The notes beneath the pieces were generated by a model. The model made no database searches. It was not told the origin of the DNA and saw only the letters and a program-made list of their open reading frames with translations. Below are positions 1-12,360 of a stretch of DNA of 64,000 nucleotides, one piece after another (position 1 is the stretch's first letter; each line of letters opens with the position of its first letter). The stretch lies in contig OZ023275.1 in assembly GCA_964007475.1 (NCBI GenBank), forward strand, positions 21,844,744 through 21,908,743. The letters run 5' to 3'. The position numbers and the translations under genes were made by a program. Origin of the DNA: Hybos culiciformis (Eukaryota; Arthropoda; Insecta; Diptera; Hybotidae).

Positions 1-3000
1 AATATGGTCACCGCATCTATACATATCAAGTTATATGCAGAAAATAATAATTTTTTCACAGTTATTTTTTGATTTAAGACTCCCACGGTTTATGACGCGC
101 TGTCAGACAATTATATTTCCAAAACCCTTATTTATCCAAAAGTTATTGCATTCCTTGTTTGAATTTCTTTTAGTTAAAAATAAAAATGTTTTAGATATCC
201 GCCATATTATCGAAAATCTATATATTTTTAACAATATACGAAAATTCATACCTGCAGAATTTTACATCTCTGTAAGAGTGTTTTGGTTATAGGGAGAAAT
301 TATGTCCTGAATAAGAGTCGTTTTATTTTTTATTTTAGGCTATTGGTTTTCTTTTTAGTTATTCTCACTAAAAATTTGCAAAAAATCTCATTAAGTTAAA
401 AACTTTATTGATAAAATATAGTTTAACTTAATTGAAACTTAGGTCAAAAACTTTCTGTCTTTTTTAGGTGTCGTGTTGAATTTAATTTTATATTTTATAA
501 ACTATTATATTTTGAACTTATGTATATTATGTACATTATATACATATATTCATGTTTTTTAAAATAGTATGAAACAAAAAGATTTCTTAAATAAATTTCA
601 AAATTACTGAACCATCTCTAAATTTTTTTGTTACCAAAGAAAACAAAAGAAAAATGTTTTCACTATTGACATAAATTTATATCTTTTAAAAAACTTCGTT
701 ACTCTTCAAGCATTTTATATTATAATTTATTGGTATCACCATAACATAATATATATTATTTCTATACACTCGTAAGAAATAAAAGAAAAAATTATGTAAA
801 GCTTTTAAGGATGTAGATCTTAAGTGGACGTAAATACATATATATATATATATATACATATATAGATGTGGAAATGTGGAAAAATTAGTAAGAATTGGAA
901 TTAATTATCATATTTCGTAATGTTTAAAATGTGAACCATTAAAATGATTCATTATAATAAAAAATTGTTTTGAAAGCAGGTTTGAGCTATTAAATCTTAT
1001 TGGAAATATAAATAATTATTTGAAAATAAAATTCAACTTTATTATTTAATAGAGAATAAGACAATGTTATGACTTTCTGTGAGATATCGTTGATTAATAT
1101 TAATTGAAATATTACAACAGACACATGTTTGTCATACTTATGTTTATTTAGGTATGGTTTTAATTTTTTCTTCCGAAATTTCTATTGTATGCTAAAAAAC
1201 GGTGAAACTATTAAATTACTGATTGAAGTATGGTCAAAATGACGTTCCACCAAAAAAAGGTTAAATTGTTGTAATATTCAGTTAAATTTATGATCTTTAG
1301 TTTGACAATAATTATCAAAATATGTCAAATAAAGAAAAAAATAAAATTCTTCTATTCTTCGAAAATATTATTTCAAATTAGCACCAATTAAATTACCATC
1401 ACTGTACAAATATAATTTTTGAGAATTTATAAGACAAAGGTCACACTAAAGTTTATTTTTCTATAGTAGTAAATATATATGTGTGTGCATATGAAAAAAT
1501 ATTCCGAATGACAGAAAGGGTTAGAGTAGGTATTTTCAATTCTCTGCACCACAAAAAAATTTTTTTTTAACATTTTAGCTATATGAAAAAATAAGGATAG
1601 TTCATTGCTTTCTGTGATAGCACTTTGTGCTTTTAAGGTTCGTTTGTTGATACATTTTCTTAAGACTTTAATTAAATTATATAGGTATATATGTACTTAT
1701 ACAGAAGTTGCCTAACCAACAGATTTTATAAGATTTATTAAATAAATGCTTTTAATTAAATAAAGCAGCATGAAACATTAAACAAAAAAAATAAAAACAA
1801 AAATGTACAGACATCTATTGAAACATATAATATATACATAATACAGAACTATGTAATATATATATGTATTATAAAGTATATATTATAAAAATGTAAGAGG
1901 TTATACAGACTATTTAATTGCGGTTAGATAATTACTCACATATACTTAATATGCATATGGTGAAATTTTCTTTAATTATAACTATAAAAATAAAAACAAA
2001 ATTAGTATAATGACCAGATTTCATCTTCAAAAAAAAAAAAACCTTATTTTTATAAATTACAGAATTTTCTTGTTATAAGTTATTATATACTAAGTATATC
2101 CCTTTATTTGAATGAAAGTTTTTTAAAGTAAAAAAAAATGTAATGACATTTTTGCTCATTAACAATGGGGCTATTAAATTGTGGCTAAAATAAATTTTTA
2201 TACTGTTTATTTTATTCAAAGTATTCAAGAATATAAGGAACTGGAGGAAATAATTTTTAATTCATGTTTTACCATCAAATAAAACATAAAAAATTTATTC
2301 CACAAAGAATATGGTTTTGTTCCAATACTGGCAGTTCAAATTAACTTTCGTTCTAAATAAAATATAATTTAAAATTTAAGTTAGGTATTTGAAAATTGAC
2401 TTTATAATAGTTCATTAATTTAAAAGTTTGTAAAAAATTGATCTGATGAAAATGAAATAAAATTTGATAAATAATTTTTTTTCTGAAGATTATAAGATTT
2501 ATAGAATATATAAAAAATTGTGAAACAGTCCTCATTGTTCAACAAACCTTTTTTAGTTAAGAAATCTTGACCTGATTTGAGATTTTAACATAAATAAAAT
2601 TATCTCAAGGTTAAAAGCTATTAAAGCTTTGGACTATATCAACTTATTTTGAATATAAAATTATGCTCTTTTTAAGATTATAACATAAGGTTTTCTTTCA
2701 TTCTATATTATTAATTGATGTTTTACTAACCGATTTGTCGAAAAAAATATTCTAATAATCTAATTGTATAAAATGATGTTACATTTTTAACAATGTAAGC
2801 CACCTTCTCTCCATATTTACATGAAAAAATGATAAATGAAAAAATGGACTTATACAAAAAATAACAGTTCATATATATATATTGCTGTTTATCGTATAAG
2901 GGCATTGTCTGCACTAAATGTATGAAGACATTATTTAAATTAAATTATATTAATATATATATAGAGAGAAAAATTTAGAAAATAATATAAAATAAAAATC

Positions 3001-3440
3001 ATAAATATAAAGAGTCCTTGTTGAATTCAGAATTATGAATATGTTAGTGAATGCAACTTCGTGTCATAAATAAATGAATTTTTATAATGGGTTTTTAAAA
3101 GTTTATTCAGTATTATACTTTTAAAAAGTTTTCTTAAAATGTAACGTTCAAAGTGGTATTTAAATTAAATACTTCCCACAAAACATATTTAATTTTGATT
3201 TGTTAAAATTGAATATGAAATCTGGATAAATTTAACGAATAACCTATAAAATTGGAAAATAGAAATAGAAAAATGTTCATTGTGGTACCCTCTAATAAAT
3301 GATCCGTTCTCTTGTGCAACTCAAATATCACAACAAGTAGAATTTGATAAAAATTAATAATATTTAAGATTTTAAGTTGATAATAGAAACTTGAAAGTTC
3401 GAACTTCATATTCATACGACAATTTTAGACTTAATATTTT
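1..3440. other. AT-rich non-coding stretch
   Basis: No gene is supported here. The reading frames present are short, rich in Phe, Ile, Lys and Asn, and carry no recognisable domain, as expected by chance in sequence this AT-rich. A short (AT)n tract lies near 836-864. Nothing else structured was found. Confidence 0.6.
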
Positions 3441-4056
3441 GGTGACATGAAATAACGCCCAAGGTATTAACGCCCAAAAGGCGTTATTTCCCTCCGTAGT
3501 GGGAAATAAAGCCCAAATTGCGTTTGGGATTTATTTCTCACAATGATGGGTAATAACGCCCATGGGCGTTAATTCCTTTTTGCATTTTTTGTTAGTTTGA
3601 AAAGAAATAACACCCAAAGCCGCAAATCACACTGACCAACCGCCCGACGGCCGCCCTGCTTCCTCCCCCCCCCCCGTGTGCTTACCACACAACATTTTTT
3701 TTATCGAGGTCTTATTTCATTTTTCAAAATGATCGAGTTTCTGTGTTTCGCGGTTATAACAAAAATTTTTGTTATAACCGCGAAACGAAATTTTTTAAAT
3801 TTTTGCCATATTTTTTCGCGGTTATGACATTCGTGGTTATGTCATGCCACAAAAAACAAATAAAAATAAAAATCCACTTACTTAGGCCTTAATTCACTCT
3901 TTACTTTCATTTGGGTGTTAATTCCTCATATTTTCGGCTGTTATTTCCCATCACTGTGAGAAATAAAGCCTAAACGCAATTTGGGCTTTATTTCCCACTA
4001 CGGAGGGAAATAACGCCTTTTGGGCGTTAATACCTTGGGCGTTATTTCATGTCACC
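3441..4056. mobile_element. Foldback / MULE-like non-autonomous element with 9-bp target duplications
   Basis: The two ends are inverted copies of each other. The left arm starts GGTGACATGAAATAACGCCC and the right arm ends with its reverse complement. Pairing is essentially perfect for about 87 bp and continues with scattered changes to about 115 bp (3441-3555 against 3942-4056). The element is bordered on both sides by TAATATTTT (3432-3440 and 4057-4065), a 9-bp target-site duplication. Nine-base duplications are typical of Mutator-like and Drosophila FB foldback elements. The arms are built from short repeated blocks such as TAACGCCC and GGGCGTTA, and the centre holds a 42-bp palindrome and a run of 11 C. 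There is no transposase frame, so it must have been moved in trans. Its composition is much more GC-rich than its flanks. The class is inferred from structure only. Confidence 0.85.
3745..3786. repeat. 42-bp perfect palindrome inside the foldback element
   Basis: A 21-bp arm (GTTTCGCGGTTATAACAAAAA) is followed without a spacer by its exact reverse complement. A related GCGGTTATGAC/GTGGTTATGTCAT pair follows near 3819-3844. It lies at the centre of the inverted-repeat element, so the whole unit could form nested hairpins. Confidence 0.9.
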
Positions 4057-5468
4057 TAATATTTTTGCATTCTTTTTCCATGGAAAAATATTCTTGAGCT
4101 GTGAATTCTAAATATTTGTATTATTATTAATTATTATTATTTATTTGAAGTTTAATTAAAATAGAAGGTTATAGTTTTTTTTACAATTTAATAATGATCT
4201 CGAATAATTATGATTTTCAGTATTTTAAGTGTAGGTACATTAAATAAATAACATGCAGTCCATTTCAACATAATAGGTCATCCACTGATAATTAATATTG
4301 GAAAAATTTTAAATCTTCACAGAAAAAATGTTTTAATTCGAAAATTCTCTTTTTAACAAATAGTTTCATTATTAACTATTTGAAGATGAAATTTAAGTTT
4401 CTTTTTAGAATTCAGAGTTTTCCAAAAGTTTTCTATCCATTTAAGTTTTAAAGGCAAAAACAACAGACAAAATTTTATAGTTTAAATTTTTTTCTTGCAT
4501 CCTTTTAACCACAGAGGATTTATAATTCAACGGTAATATGCAAAAACTTTCTAAGTACGTACTTAATACTTTCACTAAAGTGTTATGTTTTTTAGTGTCT
4601 TTTTTATCTTCAATTTTTGGACGAAAACTTTAGCTCAGTTTTTTTTTTAAATATTAGCTTCATGCTTGTTTTTGATATTAATTGGAATCTTTTTGAAAAT
4701 AATTATGTTCAAATTTCTGCAAAAACTGTGAAACAAATCCTTTCGTTTATTTTTTTAATAATGCACATTTTTGCAAATGATTATTTTTTTTTCGGTTAAT
4801 GTTTGTTTTTATAATAGAGGTATTCCTCTCTGTAAAAAAAACTTTTCGTAGGTAAAATAATATCACCAAAATAATTAACTATTTTTGTCGACCTGAAATT
4901 TTGAGATTTCAAAGTAATGTATGTAAAACAAGAATTTGCTTACAATTTCTCATCACGAACTAACTCATCAAAGCTGGGAATGTTTTAATCATTTTGCATT
5001 CAGTTTTTTGCCGGCGCTCTGCCGAGTTACTTCGTCGAGCTGGACTTTCAATATGTCTATTAAAAAACTGTACTTTTTAAATAGAAAACTACTGAACTTA
5101 ACTGAAAAATATTTTAAATTATCTTCATTATTACTCCGTACTCCGGCCTGGCCAATCTATTATTATTATGCCATGAAAGCTTTGTAAAATATTTTATTTT
5201 ATTTCTGTTTTGCTCAAGAATTTTTTTAATTGTCATTCAAGTTAATCAGTGGTAATCAAAATTTTCGTACTGATGTAATAATGAACAAACGTCAAGTTGT
5301 CTATTAATAATTTAAACATTGTTATCATAACAAGTGCCACATTTAAAATTCATGTCTCTAGATCTAATAAATGTAATAATTCAGCCTGAAACTCGATAAG
5401 CTAAAAATTATTTGTGACAAAATATAATTGCTGGTGCAGGTGCAGAAAGTATAGTTATCAGACAGAGA
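4057..5468. other. AT-rich non-coding stretch
   Basis: No gene or repeat could be supported. A small less AT-rich patch near 5000-5045 lies in an 83-codon frame (4936-5187, TTG start). It shows no domain, splice context or codon pattern that would make it a gene. Confidence 0.55.
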
Positions 5469-5587
5469 GTAAAAGTAGTCAAAGTAGGAGTTGGAGTCGG
5501 GGTCGGAGTCGCCAAAGAAAAAATTAGGAGTAGGAGTCGGAGTCGGAGTTGGAGTCGGTAATTTTGTTGACCGACTCCACAGCCCTG
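5469..5587. mobile_element. Remnant of a hAT-like MITE with GGAGTC hexamer array
   Basis: Two clusters of imperfect GGAGTC/GGAGTT hexamers (about 5484-5513 and 5526-5558) are followed by CCGACTCCACAGCCCTG at 5571-5587. Read from the other strand, this end is CAGGGCTGTGGAGTCGG, the CAGNG start typical of hAT-superfamily terminal repeats. I see no matching left end and no 8-bp duplication, so the copy is probably truncated. The hexamer array is an extension of the terminal motif itself, which suggests repeat growth from the transposon end. Confidence 0.55.
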
Positions 5588-5873
5588 ATTTCTACAAATA
5601 TCTGAGTATTCAATTTTAGATCAAATAAAACCACACACCAAAATAAATAAATCTTTTCCAACATCAAATCACAGTTTGGTCAGAAAATAATGTATAAACA
5701 TAACAGGAAAACTCATCAAAGATACGAACTTTGTTTTTTATAAACAGATTTAATTTATTTGTATCATTTGCAGTATAAAATATTTGGTGATTTAAAAACA
5801 AAAACAATTAAAAATAAATTAATTGTAATCTTGTCCATTAATCCCTTCAAAGGTAATTGGGGAACCATTTTTT
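5588..5873. other. AT-rich spacer
   Basis: Plain AT-rich sequence between two repeat elements. Nothing was recognised. Confidence 0.5.
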
Positions 5874-6555
5874 CGGGAGCCGGTCTAATACCCGGAGTCG
5901 AAAATCCCGGAGGTACGAAATCCAGGATTTTTTTTCCCCGTTTACAAAATCCCGGAAATCACAATCCCGGATTCTGAAATCCTGGAACTTAGAATCCCGG
6001 AAAGACGAAATTCCGGGAGTCAAAATCCCGAAAATACTAAATCTCGGAACCGGAAATCCCGAAAAGACGTAAACCCGGAGGTTTTAATCTCTAAAGCTCC
6101 GTAGGAACAGTTCAGCTCTCGTAGCAATGGACTATCTTGTGATAAAAATAGGGTTTTAATCCCTGAAGACTCACGAAAAGACTGGACCGATTAGCCACGG
6201 GTTATGTTGCGAAAAAGGAGGTTTTAATACCTGAAACCCCGCAGGTACACGCGAAAATACTTTGGCTCGCGTAGCCATGGGTTATGTTGCGAAAAAGGAG
6301 GTTTTAAACCCTGATGTCCCGCAGGGACACTCGAAAAAATTTTAGCCCGCGTAGCCATCGGTTAGGTTGCGAAAAAGGAGGTTTAAATCCCTGAAGCCAA
6401 ATTAAAATTTCCGGGATTTTGTTCCTGCGGTTTTCTGGTTTCCGGGCATTTGTCCTTCCGGGATTTTGGTTTCCGGGGTTTTGTTTTCTAGGATTTTGGC
6501 TTCCGGGATTTTATCTTCCGGGATTTTTTTCGGGCTTTTGTATTCGGGATTTTTA
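5874..6555. mobile_element. Foldback-like repeat: inverted CCCGG arrays around 70-80-bp tandem units
   Basis: Three parts are visible. From about 5874 to 6080 there are roughly ten 14-17-bp units centred on AAATCCCGGA. From 6081 to about 6400 there are tandem units starting at 6081, 6153, 6221, 6301 and 6381 (spacing 72, 68, 80, 80), each opening with GTTTTAA and most closing with GTTGCGAAAAAGGAG. From about 6405 to 6555 the array recurs in inverted orientation as TTCCGGGATTTTG units. Inverted arms made of short subrepeats around a core resemble FB-type foldback elements. No clean target duplication was found. The reading frames across the arrays have no likely function. Confidence 0.7.
6081..6400. 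repeat. Tandem repeat, ~70-80 bp, four copies plus partial
   Basis: Core of the foldback-like element. The last two full units (6221-6300 and 6301-6380) are both exactly 80 bp and share the GCGTAGCCATNGGTTA and TTGCGAAAAAGGAG blocks. The first two units are shorter and more diverged. Confidence 0.85.
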
Positions 6556-8950
6556 TATCAGTTTTTTTTTTCTAAATTTTTATATCAGTAAAAATATATT
6601 TCTATAAATCTTCAATATCCAGAGTTAGTTTTGAGTTCAATGAAACATGAAAATTTTTATAGAATTTTTTTTTTTAACAAAAATAGACCAAATAACAAAA
6701 TTTAAGAGAATTAAAAACTTCTTGAACATATATAATTTTTTTTTTTGACAAATTTCGAAGAAAAATGTAATATATCTAGAAGAGAGTCTGTGGTGTACAT
6801 GGTTCTTCTATTTTGCATTTTATTTAAATTTCATTGGTTTATTTTATTATATAATAATATATAACTACTATTGATACGTGTTTTTAAATAAAATTAAATT
6901 CTATTTCAAATTCAAATAGATTTTTATTTTATTTATATACTGAAGAAGTATTTATTTTTGCTATATATTTTCTTACTCAATAGAATACTGTCACAAGTGC
7001 ATAAATCCATAATGCTAGGAATACTGAGTTACAAGCAGTCAAAAATGAATCAATTTAATTTTTATTAATGATTCGGCTAAATAATCTTTCTATTCATTTT
7101 CTTTTCTAAAATCATTTTTTATGCCTTCGAAAAAAGGGGACTTTAGCTCGCAGTCTGCCTAAAATTGACATTTTATTCAGTTACGAAACGAGTCGTGATT
7201 TACGATACTATATAATATAATACTAAAAAGATTTGATTTAATTTATTATTATTATTATTAATGGATTTTATTATAATTCAATTATAACTAAAATCTTAAA
7301 ACCAGGGCCCTAACTGCTATGGCTTTTAGTCCTGATTTAATTTAAATAACTCTGCAGTTTCAATTTTGTTTCAAAGAGTATGATTTGGAAATTACGACAT
7401 TATAGTTATTTTTTACTCGCAGTTTTTAATTTGAAATTAGGTGCAAATGACACTCATCGTTATGCTGTTATTTATATCAATTTTACGTGATGGGCTCATC
7501 TACTTATATGCAAAACTAAAATTAAAGAAACGAAGATAAGATACCACATAGCAAAAGATCATCTCACACTGGTTCACAACTTCTTTTCTTGAATTTCGCA
7601 GATACGACAGTATAATTTTGGGCCTACGTGTTTTTTTTTTTAATTTAATTTAATTGTATATGTACTCAGAAAATATAAGGCTCGGTTTCGTTTCGATATT
7701 GAAATAGATGGTTTTTTATTTATATCCTTTCCTTACTTTATAAGAAAAAAACATTTATTTTTCTATTTTGAATTATTTGTTCATATTAATCTATAGTTAC
7801 TGGTATTGATATTGAGAAAAAAAATTATATAAGTGTATACCAAAAGTTTCCTTTTTTTGTTCTGTTTCTGATTTTATTTTTATATTGAATAATTTTTGTT
7901 TTTTTCTTGAAAATCAGCAAAATGAAAATTTTTCTAAATGGGGAGAAATATCTTTTGAAAAATATTCACTTCACACTGAATTAAATAAATAAATATAATT
8001 ATTGGTTGTTGTTTTTTTTTTTTCTAAATTAATTATTAAAGGCTTAATGAAAATAAATTTAATGTATATAATTTTAAAAATTAATGTAACAAATTTTTTT
8101 TTAAAACCTAACAAAACATTGTGTTTCAATTAAAAAGTTTTATTCGACTTAATTAATAAATTATATATTTTTAACAAAGATTAACAGTGTTTCTGTTAAT
8201 CAAACAATTGAAAAGTTGAAGTTGATTTATATGAAATTTTATTTTAAAAAAGATTTCACGGCAGCATCAAAAAGTAAAATCGAGAAATCGGAGAAAGGGA
8301 AAAAAAATTAATTTACGCAGTCCGCTGTACAAATTTCGGGTTCAAATAAGGTTTAACATATTTTCATAAATAGTTGTTGAATTAAAGGAGATTTATCGTA
8401 AAAAAAACCTACGTGTTTTGAACTTTAGTTAAATATGAGTTAGATTGGGTTCTCCTGACATAATCCAGCATTGTTTGCTTAGATTCAATGGATATATTCT
8501 GATTAGGCGAAAAAAGAGAAAAATTATCGGCTAAAAAATAAGCATAAAAATTAATAATTTTTTTTTTCAAATTTTTATTTTTCGAATTTTGATTTTATAT
8601 TAACTAATTGACTTAAAGTATTTGCACACTTTCAGCCAAGTCGAAGTACGAGATTCGCCGAGTTGGGACAAAGGCGTTATAATCTCCCAACCGGCGAAGG
8701 GTTTAAAACTTTAAATTATATTTTATAATAATCGTCGTCAATTATTGTATTAATTTAAAACTTTGGAATGGATTCAATATGTGGGAAGAAGGGAACATGT
8801 AAAACAAAATTAAACAAGTGGAAAAATCCCGATTGTGTACAAGGACTTGAACTTAGCCCCAAACATGGATGGTGATATGTAAAGAAAAAAAATGTTTAGC
8901 CCCGATTATGAAAGCTTTAAACAGAGAGCTATATATAAAATTAAAATTCT
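6556..8950. other. AT-rich non-coding stretch
   Basis: No gene supported. A small GC-richer patch at 8635-8700 (GATTCGCCGAGTTGGG, CCAACCGGCGAAGGG) may be a diverged repeat remnant but matches nothing I recognise. Confidence 0.5.
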
Positions 8951-9139
8951 TCAATGTTTTTATATTTTCTATATCTTTTTTTTTGTAATTTTTACTTTAT
9001 TCTTTATATAACCACGAGAATATGTTAAAGTTTAATTTCAGACATAAACAAAAGACAATATTTTATAATTTATTTTATAACTTTTACTATGCATTTTAAA
9101 TCTGAAAAATATTCAATTTTATCAACAAGATAATGTGTT
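8951..9139. repeat. Dispersed direct repeat, copy 1 (~190 bp)
   Basis: This block, from TCAATGTTTTTAT to TAATGTGTT, recurs in the same orientation at 11023-11210. The copies differ by scattered substitutions and small indels. It is either two copies of a dispersed repeat or an old local duplication whose intervening sequence is otherwise unrelated. No ends typical of a transposon are visible. Confidence 0.85.
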
Positions 9140-11022
9140 AAAAAACATAAATTTTTTAAATTCAAATGTTAAAAACGGAATCTATACTTCATTTATGAGG
9201 TATTGTTCTATATTTTTGTTTAAAAATTGACTTCGTCGTATTTTAAGTAAAGTTTTTCCGACAAAATATTAGTTTTTTTTTGGTTCTTGGAAAATATGAT
9301 AATTTTATAAGAGATTTCGATCATTTAATTTCTACCCTGAACCGATAATATGTTTATAATATAAAACAGTTTTGGGGTTTTCAATGAAACATTTTTTATT
9401 TAAAAGGTCTTAAACAATCTAACAAATTATTTTAAGAGCCCTCCACTTGAAATTCTGTTTTCTATTTCTGTTTTCTATTTTTGCAGTTTTTTTTGTTTTG
9501 TTTTACAGAAAATAAACGGCCGTGAAAAATGCGACAAAAATTGTACGAAAAACACCTCTACCAGAAAATCACAAAACTATATTTGAATTTGATTTCTGTG
9601 CAGAAACTGTAATTTATCAAAAAAATAAAAAAATTCTTAGAAATAAATGAAATTAATTAAAAATTGTTTAGGAAATTAAAGAAATTCAAAATTTCACGTC
9701 ACCAGCCCTGGAGAGCGATATTTTAGCTTTATTTCTGCGTATGAGATTTTTTATTATCTTTTTCCTTTACTTCAGAATCCAAACAAATGTGTTCAAGTTT
9801 TTTAAAGGCTCGTTTGGATCAAAAAACTCAAAATTTAAAAAATCCGCCTCACCTACCCTGGAGCCAGTTATATACTCTCTAACATATCAAAAAATCACTT
9901 CAGTCTAGATTGTAGTAACCCTACAATCAAAGTCAAACTAAGACCAATTTTTTGCAATTTTTCACAATGAGGGCTCTTAATTCAACAAATAAAAAATTAG
10001 ATGAGTTTTCTTCCAAACAAATTAAAAACGATTTTTTTTAATGGAAAGAGTTAATTTCGCACGTTCTATATATTCAGATAAAAAATACTTAACGCACGTG
10101 ACAACTTCAATGAAATGAAAAATTTAAGGTTGATGAAGAATTGATTTATTACCAAAAGGACACTTAAGACACCGGACGATGTCCTTAATTTTATTAAGCA
10201 ATTATTTTTATTTGTATTATTTTAAAACTCAAATAAATAATTGTTCTATTTCACTCAACATAATTATGTTCATAATGTGGGTTTTTTTATACACAATTAC
10301 ACATATATGATATATACAAGTAGATAAATATCTATATTTCGAAATCAAAATTTAATGTCAATTAAACTATTCGTCTTAACTAATGTAAATCTATTTTATA
10401 ATAATTATGCTTTAATTATCATGTTAACATAAAATAAGTCAAACCTTAAAGTCTTTTTTGTTACACAAATTTACTTTTTATCACTGAATGTTAAAAAATC
10501 TGTAAAGCTACTTTATATGTATGCATATACAATCTTCGTCATTTCAATAGGTTCATTATTTTTTTAGGAGGATTTTTAATATTTTTTTAAATTTTTAAGA
10601 CAATTTAAGAGACTGTAGCTTCAAATAGCTTCAAATAGCTTGCAAAAATAATCAACATTCATTCAGTAGTTTAAGAAAAATAAATATGTAGTCAAAATCT
10701 AAAACAATATAAAATAAAATTAAAGAAGTTGTAGAAATAAATATGAAAATATGATGAACCTATTCAAGTCACAAAGACTGTAACTTTACATTTATTTTCA
10801 AATTATTTTGACAACTTAATATTAATATGAATAAAAAATTCATAGAATTTTTGTAATCCTCTAACCATCAATAAAATAGAAACCACAATTTTTATATGTA
10901 AATGTAAATGTTTTGCATCCAGAAAATATTATATATCTTGTTGTTTGTGTCTCAATTTCAGACATTTTTTTAGAAAATTAAAAAAGTTTTATTTTTACGA
11001 AACTTTTTTTTAGAGCAATTTT
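9140..11022. other. AT-rich non-coding stretch
   Basis: No gene supported. Two related short segments end in TCACCAGCCCTGGAG (near 9699) and TCACCTACCCTGGAG (near 9850). They may be weak copies of one repeat end. A triplicated AGCTTCAAAT motif lies near 10618-10640. Confidence 0.5.
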
Positions 11023-11210
11023 TCAATGTTTTTATTATTTTCTATCTCTTTTTGTAATTTTTACTTTATTCTTTACATATAACCATGAGAATATGTTAAA
11101 GTTTAATTTCAGACACAAAAAAAACACTATTTTATAATTTATTTTATAACTTTTGCTATGCATTTTAAATCTGTAAAATATTCAATTTTATCAAGAAGGT
11201 AATGTGTTTT
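11023..11210. repeat. Dispersed direct repeat, copy 2 (~190 bp)
   Basis: Second copy of the block at 8951-9139, same strand, about 2.07 kb downstream. The shared landmarks GAGAATATGTTAAAG, TTTAATTTCAGACA and GCATTTTAAATCTG are clear in both. Confidence 0.85.
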
Positions 11211-11843
11211 TCAGAATCGACTGTCTCCTATAAAAATTAAAAACATTTTTTCTATATAAATCATTAAAATATATATATAAAAATTTACAAAAAATATAAT
11301 TTGAATTTAAGTAGTTGGATCTCGAAAATAAAACTATTAAAATTTTTTTAATGCCAATTCCAATCAAGTTATTTATATATATTTTTTTTTGGGGACTTAA
11401 GTACTTTTTTTTTAAAAAGAATAACGTCGTCATTCGCTTGTTTAGTAGAGTGTTTAACAGTCAATTTAAGCAGAGAATTTAATTTAAGTTATAAATGTAT
11501 AATAGAAATATTATAAATATTCTTTTACACTGAAAAAAAATTTAGCTGCTGCAGCTATTGAATGACGTTATCAAAATTTGCTATTTTGACAAAGCACGAA
11601 AAATAGCTAATAGTTTTACTTTTTAATATATCTGTTTATAGCAATATTTGTCATAAATAATATATCTGATTATAGAAATAACTTTCGTAAAAATTTCAAA
11701 AACTCATATATTGTCAACAAAAATATCCCTTGTTATAATATTATTTCCAGTCACAAATTTTGCTACAGTTCATTTTTGGACGGGTTAGTATAGGTAAAAA
11801 AATTGCAGTTTTAGTTATAACTTTATAATTTGTAGTTTTTTTT

Positions 11844-12285
11844 GGTGGAGGCTCTTCAGCCGGACAATTCTTTGTAAGTGATGTCGCAATTATTGAGCAT
11901 TTAGTGCTTAATTTGTGACTATTAGTACCACAAAAAACTAGAATTTGTGCTCGCTTGCTTTTTGAGAAACTTTGATTTTCGAATTTCGAACATGGGTCAA
12001 GGGGTATCTCTGGCCGGACTCGAATTTCCAAAAAAATAATGATGCTATCATTTAGTGCTTAATTTGTGCCTATTTGTGCTACAAAAACTTGAATTTGTGC
12101 TCTTCAAAATTATGTAAAAACAATTTTTTTAGATTAGGCTAAAATTCCTAAATTTCAACCGAATTTTTTTTTGTACAATTTTGGAAAAGGGAAAATGCTA
12201 CCATTTAGTGCTTAATTTGTGCTTGCGTGTAGTGTACTGAAGCACCGGCTGAGTGTACTGAAGTACCGGCTGAAGAGCCTCCACC
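11844..12285. mobile_element. Putative non-autonomous element with 20-bp perfect terminal inverted repeats
   Basis: The left end GGTGGAGGCTCTTCAGCCGG (11844-11863) is the exact reverse complement of 12266-12285. The 442-bp interior carries a repeated block beginning CATTTAGTGCTTAATTTGTG at 11898, 12049 and 12202 (spacing 151 and 153). It also carries a 21-bp duplication GTGTACTGAAGNACCGGCTGA at 12232 and 12253 next to the right end. Both flanks are G followed by a T-run, so a target duplication cannot be separated from homopolymer. No protein motif is seen. The superfamily is unknown. Confidence 0.65.
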
Positions 12286-12360
12286 GTTTTTTCAGTACAT
12301 ATATTACATAATCTTTTTAAACTTAAGTATCAAACTTAAATATCATTTTAAACTTAATAT

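Noticed and set aside
5857..6607. Short frames over the CCCGG arrays
   Set aside because: They translate the tandem motif and have no independent support.
7305..7316. CAGGGCCC as a hAT end
   Set aside because: No inverted partner or 8-bp duplication within several hundred bases.
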